From Paragonimus westermani (taxonomy: Eukaryota; Platyhelminthes; Trematoda; Plagiorchiida; Troglotrematidae), in contig QNGE01003089.1 in NCBI GenBank assembly GCA_008508345.1, forward strand, positions 24,702 through 88,701: a stretch of 64,000 nt of DNA. Direction: 5' to 3'. A program made the position numbers and the translations under genes. A model generated the notes under the pieces. The model searched no databases. It saw only the letters and a program-made list of their open reading frames with translations, and was not told the DNA's origin. This document shows, one piece after another, positions 9,863 to 19,994 of the stretch (the first letter of the stretch is position 1; the number at the start of each line of letters is the position of its first letter).

Positions 9863-10324
9863 TCAACAAACACGCCGCTTCGTGGTGGTTGTATATGACA
9901 CACCAAAATTAGCGATCCAGTACTCCAAAAATGTCTTAGCCACTGTCTCCGTCGAAACATCTTTAATGGGCACAATCAAAGGCCAACGGGTGAAACGATT
10001 GATGATGGTCAGTATATACGTGCAATCGTTAGAGGGTGGTAGTGGCCCAGCGATGTCCAGGTGTATGTGGATAAAAGGAGCGTCTAGCCAGGAGGATGTG
10101 CCAGGTGTGGTAACCTTTTTCCTTGCACTTTGCTCCTTTGACACTTTATGCACTGTTGTTGTTGCACTGTTGTTCATAGAAGACCAAACAAAACGTTGTG
10201 CAATCAACTTCAGTGTCCCGCGTTTTCCATGTTGAGATAAACAGTGGAAATGATTAAAAACGTTACGCCGATAGGAATTGGGACAAAGGGTCTAGCTGTA
10301 TCAGTCTAAATGTCGCATAGAATG
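9863..10324 (-). pseudogene. E3 integrase, truncated in the core
   Basis: The minus strand reads HIHLDIAGPLPPSNDCTYIL, INRFTRWPLIVPIKD and KTFLEYWIANFGVSY, which covers the first catalytic Asp and the strand-helix region after it. The sequence then leaves homology before the second Asp and the Glu. The upstream zinc-binding region is only faintly recognisable (KVSKEQSARKK where CHKCQ-like residues are expected), so both ends are damaged. Confidence 0.75.
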
Positions 10325-11007
10325 TCACCAGCTTGTGTTGGCAGACAATTTAAGGGACTTACAAGTGGAGACGTCCTTCATACCCTCACTGTACTGATGG
10401 ATAATGGCCATTTTAGCTAGATCAAAGGAAGGTGGCGATTGGACGAAGTTGACGTCAGGGCGTGATAATGCGTTACCAACGATACTGGTGTCACCACGTA
10501 GGTGTCTGATGTCCGTGGTTATTTGGGAGATGTAGTCCAAATGTCTGATTTTACGCGGGAAGTGACGATCAGGTTTGGCGTGAAAAGCGAATGTTAAGAG
10601 TTTGTGCTCGGTTTGCACAACAATGTATTGGTTTTCCAAAAGGTGTCGAAAGTTACGGATCGCCAACTAAATTGCCAGCAGCTCACGTTCAAAGGTGCTG
10701 TACTTCACCTGTGCTAGTTGTAGCCGAGGTCTGCTGTTCACCGTTCACGGAATGTTCTAAGACTGCGCCAACAGCAACGTTTGATGCATCCGTGGTGAGA
10801 AGGAGACATGCGTTTGGATCGCAACTAGTAAAGCATAGTTTGGTGGCGTGAAATAAAGCTTCCTTTGCGGCCAAAAAAGAATACTTTGGCTTCGGGTGGG
10901 AGCTAAATGAACTTGCGTTTCGAGTCGATCAGGTCGGTCAGAGGTTTTAAAATACTCACGCAATTGGGAATGAAACGCCGATAATAGATGAGTATGTCTA
11001 GGAATCG
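10325..11007 (-). pseudogene. E3 RNase H region
   Basis: Minus strand: LLLTTDASNVAVGAVLEHSV near 10730-10790, then after frame changes FRHLLENQYIVVQTEHKLLTF, FPRKIRHLDYISQITTD and NALSRPDVNF. This is the usual gypsy RNase H block order, with the second catalytic block reading TEHK in place of TDHK. It connects the RT to the integrase. Confidence 0.75.
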
Positions 11008-11773
11008 TCAAAGTTGGGTCATCGTGGTGGGAATCGGAAAAATCGAGATAGTCTCAATCTTATCTGGCAGAGGCTTGATGCCGGTTGGATCTATACGACG
11101 TCTCAGGAAATCCAGTGAACTAATTCTGAAGGCACACTTATCGATGTTGATTTTAATATCATATTGCACGGAGGTGAGATTAATGTTCTTCATTAGAGTG
11201 GTTAACAATCAAAACATCGTCAATGTAGATGTATGCGAAAGGGAGTCCACGTATTACTTCGTCCATGAATTGCTGAGACTTTTGAGCCGCATTGCGAAGC
11301 CCGAAGGGCCTTCTCACAAACTCGAAAAGTCCAAAAGGTGTTCTAATGGCTGTCTTTGGAATGTCTTCTTCGGTAACCAGAGTGTGGTAATATGCGCGTA
11401 CTAAGTCTAATTTAGAAAAAATGGTAGCGCCGACAAGTCCTAAAGAAAAATCGTGGATCTGTGATATAAGGTATCTGTCCGGGATTGTGCAGTTGTTGAG
11501 AGCGCGGTAATCACCGCTAGGTCGCCAGTCGCCCGGAGATTTCTTGGGTATCATGTGCAGTAGTGTCGCCCAAGAGCAGTTTGAAGGTCGAATTATGCTC
11601 AACTGAAGGGTATGTTCGAATTCAGCCTTGGCTATTCCCAGTTTGTCAGGATGTGAACGGCGTAAACGAGAGAATATCGGAGGGATGCACATTGGAATAT
11701 CATGTTCCACGTTGTGCTTAACCGTCTCGGCATGTAAGCATGGCCAAGTTAACGAATGGAAATCCTTTAGCAT
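11008..11773 (-). pseudogene. E3 reverse transcriptase, longest intact RT in the window
   Basis: An open stretch of 197 codons (11180-11773) contains [82 protein letters not shown] and [17 protein letters not shown]. Both catalytic Asp motifs are present, so the palm looks sound although the element as a whole is dead. The frame shifts at about 11190 into CAFRISSLDFLRRRIDPTG, the thumb and connection. The product would copy the element RNA into DNA. Confidence 0.85.
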
Positions 11774-11844
11774 TGCTGCAAAAGACGGCTTTGGTGGAAA
11801 AGCCGGCCGGATGCCGATAGATGCAATCTTCGATTGGACGCCAT

Positions 11845-12295
11845 TTACTGTGCCAGCTTACGCCTCTTGACATGAACAGAAAAGTTAAAATGTAACAGAA
11901 AGTCGGCGCCGAGGAGTGGTGCCCGAGCCTCGACAAGCAGGAATACCCGTTGAAAACGTCGCCAGAGACCAAGGTCGACAGTGAGTGAGCGTACCTCGAA
12001 AGTTTTGATGCGACTTTGATTCGCCACCTGTGAAGTGTACTGGCCAGACTGAAGTCGATCATTTGGTTGTGGTGGAATAACGCTGAGCTCGGCTCCCAGT
12101 ATCGATGAGGAACCGCAAGCCACTCGATCGATCCCTGATATAAAACAGGCGACTGGTATCTGCTGGGCCAGCGACAGTCGTCGCCGTTAATGGCTGGTCC
12201 GTCGGTATGGCGGTGATTTTCGGCGAGTTCGAAAGGTGTATGGCTGAGTGCATTTCCTCGCTTTGTGCGGAAAGTTTTTGGGGTACCAACACCAT
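11845..12295 (-). pseudogene. E3 aspartic protease, frameshifted at the active site
   Basis: One frame reads SGLRFLIDTGSRAQRY and the other reads GAELSVIPPQPNDRL, so a frameshift falls right after the DTG. The rest (TVDLGLWRRFQRVFLLVEA, PLLGADFLLHFNFSV) follows in the second frame. The break at the active site means no working protease. Confidence 0.75.
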
Positions 12296-12480
12296 TGTGA
12301 TAAACTGCGAGAGTCAGATCGTGCACGGCTTTTCAATGGGTGTCTCTTCAGCTCGTTGATTTACAAAGCCATACTACCCATACGGTGGCATATCTCCTCT
12401 ATCAAAAGTTTTAGACCATCACCAGTTGTTGAGGCTGAAGAGGACGATGTGGAAACGGTTGTAATTGCGGCATACATCGG

Positions 12481-12906
12481 TTATGAAGAAAATGTTTCCG
12501 ACACCTTGTCCGCAAGGACTGCCAACTTGTCGACTGAACTGTCATCATCCATGGCGGCCAAAATGTGATGTACCGCAGATGGCAACTTCTCCGCCCACGA
12601 CTGCCTTAGGATGGCGTCGTCAAGCTTCCGCCAACCCAAAAAATTTCTCATATAGCATAACAATTGGGATGGGGACCGATCACTTAACTCGACTGAATTG
12701 AACACGTCGTGTAACAGCCTAGTTTCTGATATCCCAGTTCGTTCTATGATGGCATCTGTTAAAACCGTGTAGAGGAAATCGTATGGGACTGATTCCAACA
12801 AACCTTCCACTTCCGCTGTGACATCGAAAGTAACGCTGTGTTCGTTTTTTATGTCAATGTTCACAATGTCGTCAAGCATTGTCAATAAAAATAACGAGAT
12901 GGACAA
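12481..12906 (-). pseudogene. E3 gag, C-terminal half
   Basis: The minus-strand open stretch has VELSDRSPSQLLCYMRNFLG and LRQSWAEKLPSAVHHILAAM, matching LGDRKPSQLLRHMQ and LREMWLQRLPKYMQIIL in E1 gag. The N-terminal capsid part with the WFAHLE-like motif is not seen, so the gag is shortened towards the right LTR. The leading residues up to 12906 may not be authentic. Confidence 0.7.
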
Positions 12907-13020
12907 AGTACTGTTCAGAAAGAATAGTCGGGCTCACTAATTTTGTAGTGGCCTAATCAATCAAATGACAAGAAATAACGAAAATGTGGTAACACTGAAC
13001 AAAGCTGTAACGCTAACGGG

Positions 13021-13135
13021 TGTGTACAAAAGGTACACTTATAAGTGATATGGGAGACGTATCCAGAAATTGGGAATGATTCGCTGACACATCAAACTCC
13101 GTGGAATCGGATAGGTTACCGTCCGACAAAAGACA
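13021..13135 (-). repeat. E3 right (5') LTR core
   Basis: Pairs with 9665-9780. Both copies include TATCCAGAA and CTCCGTGGAAT. Weak similarity runs on to about 13160. Confidence 0.75.
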
Positions 13136-14040
13136 GTTCCAATGGGTAGGTCCTTAACAGCAACCTAATCAAGGGGAGTTGATGGAAGAGACTACAAAAA
13201 TCGAAGGTTGTGGCCTTTCATCGTATTGTAGTTTACTCCACAGATTTATAACCTATTTCAAGCATGTCGTTGAATTCTGCAGTCTTTAACAGAACTGATC
13301 ACAAGGGAAGATGAAATATCCTGGGATTTAAAACTCTCACCTTTCAAAGGTCCCTTGTCCCAGTTAGTGTGTGTGGTGGCAGCACCACCAGCTCAAATGT
13401 GTAATCTGTTTCTTGCAACAGCATCAACGTCTTGCGAAATATAAAAAGCAGTAGTGTCTCATATGCGCAGGCAGTGGACACAATTCCCTAATCACTTGTT
13501 GACCGATGAGCCTCAAGCGTGTTTTCGTGGAGGGCAAACAAAGTTTGCTAGATAACTGACTTGAAACGCATCTACAAGCGACCAGGTTGCGACAATCTGA
13601 CAAGCCTATCCGACCTACTGGTAAGGAAGAAACTTTTTACAGAAGTCAAGGCGAGAAACGTATGTGAACCTCGGGAGGCATTTGATAAGACTCTATATGG
13701 GAAGCTCCGGAGCAAAAGTCAAGCATTCGGTAGGGTAATCCCATCCCAAAGCTTGGTAGAGAACTTCTTCTGTAAGCTGATTTACTGAGCGGATCTGGAT
13801 AAAATGTATCATCCTTTATGTGGAATATCCAGCGGAATTCCTTAGTCTCCACTTTTAGATTACCGTGCGCCTTTTGGTGTTAATCAATTGGAACCATTGG
13901 TATATTACTACCTATGATGATGAAGAGGAGCAGGATGTTTAGTGCGTGCGGATAAACTCAGCCTGGTTTGTCAACATGTTCGTAAACGCTAGGGCATAAG
14001 GTCTTGGTCGTCTAATAAAGTTGGCGTCCGACAGACCCTG
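13136..14040 (+). other. Unassigned intron sequence
   Basis: Open frames here are short and show no motif I recognise. A coding piece at 13561-13788 has no support beyond being open. Confidence 0.4.
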
Positions 14041-14530
14041 TAAATAATTTTTCAAAAGGTTATTTGCACACCCATTGAAGGGGGAGATGAGATGAGCTCC
14101 TGCCATCTTCGCAAAAAGTTGCTGAGACAAGCGGGAAGTGTTGCCGTTGTAGCATCACACAAAAAGTGCGAAATATGTAATAGATTACATGACACTCAGC
14201 TTATTCGTAGTCGTGATCTGCCGAAATGTTCTGTCTCACATATAATCTATCAGTTCACTTGCAGTTGCGATGACATCTATATCGGCGGAACAGATCGATG
14301 CCTACGACAAAGAATGGCTGAACATATGCCTAGGTGGTTGATACGCGCCATGACGCAACGGACATTGGCAAGAGAACGACTGAGACGAAATCCGACTTCA
14401 TCCATCACAAAGCACAATATGTAATAGATCTGGAATTCTGAATACAACGTGCAGGAATAGTTGAACGACTTTTCTGCAGGCTTGTGGCCAAAACTCACAG
14501 CGCTGTTTACCATATCCAGAAACCGAAAGG
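14041..14530 (+). pseudogene. Penelope-like element, GIY-YIG endonuclease remnant
   Basis: The plus strand reads KKCEICNRLHDTQLI, then IIYQFTCSCDDIYIGGTDRCL and QRMAEHMPRWL. This is the linker and GIY-YIG nuclease (here YIGG in place of YIGR/YIGT) of a Penelope-like retroelement, which uses the nuclease to nick target DNA. Upstream, PIEGGDEMSSCHLRKKLL fits the end of the RT-to-nuclease linker. No RT domain is seen before it, so this is a 5'-truncated copy. The homologous minus-strand copy at 45624-46013 reads VYQFVCNCGEGYIGRTERCL. Confidence 0.75.
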
Positions 14531-15561
14531 AAGCCTCGAAATTTGGTGAAAGTCTACCCAACGACCACGTGAATCATGGTCAGTATGAAAGAGAAGAGCT
14601 GCATAATGCATTTCTCTAAACCTACGGAAGTGTGGCTAAATATTCACTGCTGGTTTCACGAAATATCAGATGGAGATACGAGGCGGCGACTGTGCATAAT
14701 GTTTGCACTGAAGAACGTCGATATCAGAAATGGACTCCAGCTGATTTCATGGTAACTAAACCCAAGGGGGCTACCGCCAGTATGCCGGCTTCCACTTATG
14801 GAGTGATTAGCCGGTTAATTCAGCTTCATTACTTTGTGGTGTGCGATACGTCAGGTGATAAGTTCGAAGCACTTAGACGCTTTGTGGCAACATGAAAGAT
14901 CGTGGTACGTTAGTTTGATAAGGTATTAACTTGGTGAGACCCACGCTGGGATCCAAATCCTCTGCTTTCGAATATGCATTGGAAAACACTAATTCTGAAC
15001 CCTGTGCACATTTTTAGAACCTTCGTTTTGAGATATAACAATTCTACATAAACGTTCTTGAAAATCACATAATGATCTATCACACATACGGGTTCATAAT
15101 GTTTATTTTCCATTGATCAGAAAGTAGATTACGTTGGAATAACCGGCACGAAAACTCAGTATTGTACAATTTACGAATGATTTGCTTATGTTCTGAAGCT
15201 AGCCTCCATTCATCTGGGCAACATACCCCAGTTGGTCCCACAGGGACCTCACGTGGATGTCGTAGTGCTCACTATTTCGGGCTAATGGTGGTTTGTGAAG
15301 TCGAGACAAACAGACTGCACTGTTCAGTCATGTTTTCTCATTATAAGGTAAACAGACTTTCGATTTGCTGTTAAGTGTTCCCTTTATGCCTCCATAAAGA
15401 CCTACTCAAATGTTACATTTCATTAAGGGACTCTCACTGTCCGAATACATCTTCTGGGCAAGCGAAACTGGTTCATACACTATTACAAAGAGCAACACAT
15501 CATGAAAGACCATTTATGGCTGAAGTTTCTCTTGCTTTACCATCTTCTTGCTTTTCCGCAG
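14531..15561 (+). other. Unassigned end of intron 1
   Basis: About 1 kb with no recognisable element. It ends in the pyrimidine-rich acceptor CTTTTCCGCAG. Confidence 0.4.
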
Positions 15562-15805
15562 CAAATCAGCTGGTATCGGACTCTTGACAAGCAGCAAATT
15601 GCATCTGGTACCACATTAAAGGAGCCAGTTCGCCGCGGTCCACATGGAGTGAGCAAGTATGCAGTTCGATTTCTTCCCGGCCGACCGTCCTACGCACCAA
15701 ACATGGCCGGTGTGGATCTAACCAAACTGCGTACCTATCAGTTGATTGTACGCTTTGTGGACATAAACGACGCAAATACCTTGTTTCGATGTGTAATTGA
15801 ATTAC
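15562..15805 (+). CDS. Immunoglobulin gene, exon 2 (rest of Ig domain 1)
   Basis: Enters in phase 0 after TTTTCCGCAG and leaves in phase 1 before GTGAGT. It starts QISWYRTLDKQQIA, giving the Ig core Trp, and ends with LIVRFVDINDANTLFRCVIE, where the Phe-Arg-Cys is the second cysteine of the domain (Cys142 of the assembled protein). The Asp-x-Asn-x-Ala before the cysteine replaces the more common Asp-x-Gly-x-Tyr, so the domain is slightly atypical. The long strand between Trp and Cys fits a V-type domain. It shares the secreted or surface fate of exon 1. Confidence 0.85.
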
Positions 15806-18018
15806 GTGAGTTAACCACGTGACGCGTCACCGTTTTGATCAAATTTCCATTTGTTCACGTACTGTGAAAGGAATTAAAATTGCTTCAGTTAGCATCCTAT
15901 CAATAGTTTTATATCGTATATTGTTAAGAGATGGTGTGACGATTTTGCCAAATTAAGGGTGACCAAGACGTAAGAGTCTGGGCTTTGGCTATGTTCGAAC
16001 CAGCGACAACAGCTACATACCTCTATGCGGCACGTGCCCAGCCAGCTGACTAGCAAAGCTATATCAGAAGCTCAGAATTATCATATTAGGATTTGGCCAT
16101 CTATCCATTCCATTGTGTAGTATTGATTTCAGCAACTGACCCAAGGGCGGACTAGCGAAGTCGGACAGGTAACAAGGGAAACCACCAAAAGCTGCTGTCG
16201 AGAGTGTAACTTATCACTAGTGAGTAATGTGGAGGATTCAGTGATCTGCCTGCACCCCGAATGTGAAACACCTGGCTTCGGAGAGATTTAGATCTATGAC
16301 AGGCACCGTATGAAAATTGTCTCTCTTGGCAACAACAAACGATGTGTGCAGTGTTTTGAATTCACAGATATCTTTAGAACGCTTAGGATAGTATTTCCAT
16401 ATGGGCTGCAATATATGGAGTACAAAACATTCTACCTCCGAAAGTTGAGAAATCTATCGATAACCTGCGTTCCCGTACTTGACTCTAAGATATAATCCGA
16501 TGAAGCTGTTTGGCATCCCCCTTCGTTTTTCTTGCACGATTTCTCTTTCTTTTACAAAACTTCCTTGGTGGCGCCTCCAGACTTCTGAATTTGTTCGGCA
16601 AATAACGGTAAGGTCAACAGTACTTGCTGTAACAATAATCTCTGCTCCGTTCTAAAGAACAGTCGGTTTGTTCCCGAGAAGTATTACGTGGGTAGAGGGA
16701 CTGTTAATCACATGATACGTGCTCACATGACAATGAATTTATGCACGGACCACTAACAAAGCGTCCCGACTAGTTTTACGTTAACTGGACCATGACTTAT
16801 TCTAGGTTGTCACATCTGCCGAAGTATACATGCCCAGCTGCAGCCTGAAGACAGTGTAGTCAGCTAGGGTGGTTGTACAATTTTGTGGCGAATACTTTGT
16901 CTATTTGTGCAAAAAAATCGTTCTATTAAGGCTTTTCAAACCAAATACATCTACCAATAGTGGTCTTTTGCAGCAAAACGATTGTTATTGACAAAACAAT
17001 GAAAAAGATATTGCCGAAGTATTCGTTGGTGGTTATTGATGAACGCATATAAGTCACACTTCATTCATGTTTTTTTTACGATTGCGTTCGGTTATCACAC
17101 GATACCACACGATTCGACACCATATCAAGATGGACCAACACAATCGTGTTTCACAATTCCATCTTGGGCCAACGAAAAACCTGCCAAACACATACTTTCA
17201 AACTGAAGTAACCCTACGTTGGTGACCATGCACGTTTGCTTCCGGGCAATTCCGTAGACTTGCTGACATGGATTCTCTGAGCACATTCCCTTTTGTTATC
17301 TTTTCCGATCAATTACGCTACCAGTCCAACATTTAAATAGACTACGCTCGATTGCTACTCTACTATAACTAATTCGAGTACGCTCCCTGTGCGACACGAC
17401 TGGAATTATTTTTTGTGTTCTACGAGACCGAAGCTAGTTATGCGAGCACGAGTTGACTCTTAACTACTCGTTGCGTCAAGGTTGTACACGAAGGTCTCGG
17501 ACCAACTGACAGTCAGCCAATTATACATGATAACTGTACATAAGCTGTTGACACGTGTTGGGCAATATACATCTTAATGCATTCCAAGCCTCCTCTTCTG
17601 AATGCATTTTATGTTGGATAAATCCGTTTTATATCAAAGAAGTGTCAGTCTACGGCTCACTGATTACCAGTATTTCGAATCAGTTTCGTGGGATCAATGT
17701 AAACAGTTGCCTCTCTTAGTTACGCACGTTTCACTTTTTCGTCTAAGTTCTCTTTCTGAGTGGCCCAAACAGTAACGGAACCGGTTTTGAGCAGTCTTAT
17801 GTGTGATAAACATTGTGGTCATTAAACGATAATTACAAAGTGGACATCAATCGCCCACTTATGAATGGCCTCATTTTTATCGTGCTTGTTCAACAGCTGT
17901 GCGGTTGACCAGCCGAATAAGGTTTGCATCAGCTCTGAACAACACACAGATACATACCCCTATTATGTGTATTTACATATACATATGTAGTAGTTCGCTA
18001 GTTAAATTTTTGTCAAAG
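15806..18018 (+). other. Intron 2 of the immunoglobulin gene
   Basis: GTGAGT at the start and TTTTTGTCAAAG at the end; phase 1 is kept across it. Apart from the tRNA-like SINE at 15960-16075 I see nothing in it. Confidence 0.65.
15960..16075 (-). repeat. tRNA-derived SINE, family B
   Basis: On the minus strand there are an A-box-like TAGTCAGCTGGCTGGGCA and a B-box-like GCTGGTTCGAACA, spaced as in a tRNA gene. The arms do not pair well enough for a working tRNA. It resembles the copy at 18520-18620, which suggests a repeat family. Confidence 0.55.
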
Positions 18019-18233
18019 GTACCACGCCGATCGCTGAATGGCCGACGGCTTACGGTCGCATTCTGGTCAAACGAGCACCAGAGATTTTACCTGGTCTAAC
18101 TTCACAGATCGTCAACGAAGGTGAGTCACTGACCTTGGTCTGCATAGCTCAGGGTTCACCAACTCCGAAGATCAGCTGGACCCGAGCAAACGGCCGACCG
18201 CTTTCAATCCCTGGTTCACCACAAACAATCTAC
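18019..18233 (+). CDS. Immunoglobulin gene, exon 3 (start of Ig domain 2)
   Basis: The acceptor TTTTTGTCAAAG at 18018 leaves two bases (GT) that complete the codon split at the end of exon 2, giving Arg147. The exon encodes ILVKRAPEILPGLTSQIVNE, then GESLTLVCIAQGSPTPKISW, a clear I-set domain start with Cys188 and Trp200. It ends phase 0 before GTGAGT. The proline-rich link between domains (RAPEILP) is typical of lachesin-like proteins. A stop-free frame and exact phase agreement on both sides make this exon convincing. Confidence 0.85.
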
Positions 18234-19832
18234 GTGAGTTATGAATACGGTCCAGTTGGGATTTCCAACCCAAAATGCGTTTATTTGTTGATACCAGTCA
18301 ACAAGAGTGCTTGTTTTAAACCTTACCGCGGGTAGTTGTTAGAACTGATTCAGTACCAGTAAGCCTAATTGAACGATATTTGTTCACACAGTATACCTCA
18401 TCTGTATTATCTGTTCTCCTGTTTAGACACCTGGAGGTTTTATTTGGTCAATGTCAGATTAATTGTGCGCATTACTAATGCGTAGTTTGGTAGACCAGTT
18501 GAGTTAAGAAATTCTCAACTATGAAAAATCTGGACCTCGGCTTGATTCGAACTGGCGACAGTAGTTGTATGCCTGAACGCGACAAGCGCCCTACCAGCTA
18601 AGCCGCATCGGAAGCTTGGAGATTTCATATTTATTTCCGGTCACCCACCCACTGCTCCACAGGGAAATCGGGGAATGTTTCTAACGATCCACCAACTAGG
18701 TAGGATTTCTCAAACAGATCACATTTGAAAAAATCAACGCCATTCTTTGAAATTATGATTACTGCAACGTGGTTGGAAATTTGGATTAATGTGAAATAAA
18801 TAATTCGGATAATTTGCAACAACCTCTGAATTCTGGTGAACGCTTGATCAAGGCTTTTTTAACAGGAGGTATCTGATTGGAAGATTGCTCGTGGTGAAAC
18901 TCACCAATATTAAATTTGCATGCTCAGACAGACAGTAGAATTTCGGCCCGTTCACGTTGATCATGTAGTCAGTGAACTTACACTGGTCAAGACTGAATTG
19001 GTCATAATGGGCTTGTCGACTGATGTCAACTGAAAAATTATTGTATTCTCTCACAAGGTAAATAACAGACTGAACGTAACTCATAAGCAACTACCGCTAA
19101 CAATTCACTTGAAATTATTTAGTTGTTGTCTACTTTTCCCTAGAGCCGATTGCAATTAAACCCCTTTTTGTTAATTTCATTGTGAGAACACGAGACTATT
19201 TAGCTAATCTAACACAAATCCGAATGAAGTCTCGAAGATTGTGTGAGAAAGTTTTCCATACCACGACTTCTGTAGCCACAACCTGACATTCAGCGTGCTT
19301 CACCAGTTTTCCCCGAATAACTTCGGGGAATTCAAACGACAATATGCCATGCATTATTGATTTCTATCATACCGCTATCCTGTGCATTTAAAAAAATGCC
19401 GCCATTTATAAAATCGGACTACTTGACCCGAATTTAGGTGAACACAAGAGTTTTATCCAGGTGCTGCATCCACCTTGGTCCTAAACTGTCTGAAGTGACG
19501 ACCAACCTCCACGGTTCGGTTGACAACCGAATGCAAAGTTATTAACTAACCAAATAGCCACCAAAACTTTGATTTTTCGTGTGTTTTCTTTGTGATTACT
19601 GAGACATATATTTCGGTCACAATATACTGCCCCTCTGTAAATAAGTGTAATGGTCTGAAGACAAACGTCAGAAAGTAGATTTTTTCCTGCAAGTTTTTCC
19701 TCTATCATCGTATTAGACATGTGTGAACAGCAAAAGAACATATTATATGCAACGAGAAGTTAATTGAGGTTCGAGCACGTAACTCATAACGGTCGCATTT
19801 CTAGCTGTTTTCTTGTTCTACATCACGTACAG
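18234..19832 (+). other. Intron 3 of the immunoglobulin gene
   Basis: Bounded by GTGAGT and TCTACATCACGTACAG, phase 0. It contains the SINE copy at 18520-18620; the rest is unassigned. Confidence 0.65.
18520..18620 (-). repeat. tRNA-derived SINE, family B
   Basis: The minus strand has TTAGCTGGTAGGGCG (A-box-like) and GCCAGTTCGAATC (B-box-like) with tRNA-gene spacing, and an outer stem GCGGCTT / AAGCCG. The T-arm is mismatched, so I read it as a tRNA-derived repeat and not a tRNA gene. Confidence 0.55.
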
Positions 19833-19994
19833 AACTCAACCCTTCATATTCCCCGCGTTGATCGATACGACCGTGGTGTGTACCGATGTTATGCAGTGAA
19901 CAATGTGGCACGCTCTGCCGAATATGATGTTATGGTTGAAGTCAATTATGCCCCACATGTTAGAGAGGCCAGATTCCATGGGGCCTACGGACAG
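19833..19994 (+). CDS. Immunoglobulin gene, exon 4 (end of Ig domain 2)
   Basis: Phase 0 in and out. It begins NSTLHIPRVDRYDRGVYRCY, in which Asp-x-Gly-x-Tyr-x-Cys is the classic end of an Ig domain (Cys237), and goes on with AVNNVARSAEYDVMVEVNYA and PHVREARFHG, the strand G and the link to domain 3. The exon ends CAG before GTAAGG. The junction inside the Ig domain between the Trp and second Cys exons is a common position for split I-set domains. Confidence 0.85.

Larger units (their letters stand above)
9665..13135 (-). mobile_element. E3, CsRn1-like Ty3/gypsy element with short diverged LTRs
   Basis: A third minus-strand element between direct repeats at 9665-9780 and 13021-13135. Gag, protease, RT and RNase H are recognisable; the integrase stops inside its core, so about half of the integrase and its C-terminus are missing next to the left LTR. 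LTR identity is about 86 percent by eye, so this is an older insertion than the LTRs of E1 would suggest for E1. It lies antisense in intron 1 of the immunoglobulin gene. Confidence 0.8.
5418..15561 (+). other. Intron 1 of the immunoglobulin gene
   Basis: The intron starts GTGAGT and ends with a pyrimidine-rich CTTTTCCGCAG. Its phase (0 to 0) fits the exons on both sides. At about 10.1 kb it is filled mainly by two antisense gypsy elements (E2, E3) and a Penelope fragment. The stretches 5424-5690, 9243-9664, 13136-14040 and 14531-15561 hold nothing I could assign. Confidence 0.75.

Noticed and set aside
18520..18620. tRNA gene on the minus strand
   Set aside because: A- and B-box-like sequences are present, but the T-arm does not pair and the acceptor stem is imperfect; better read as a SINE head.
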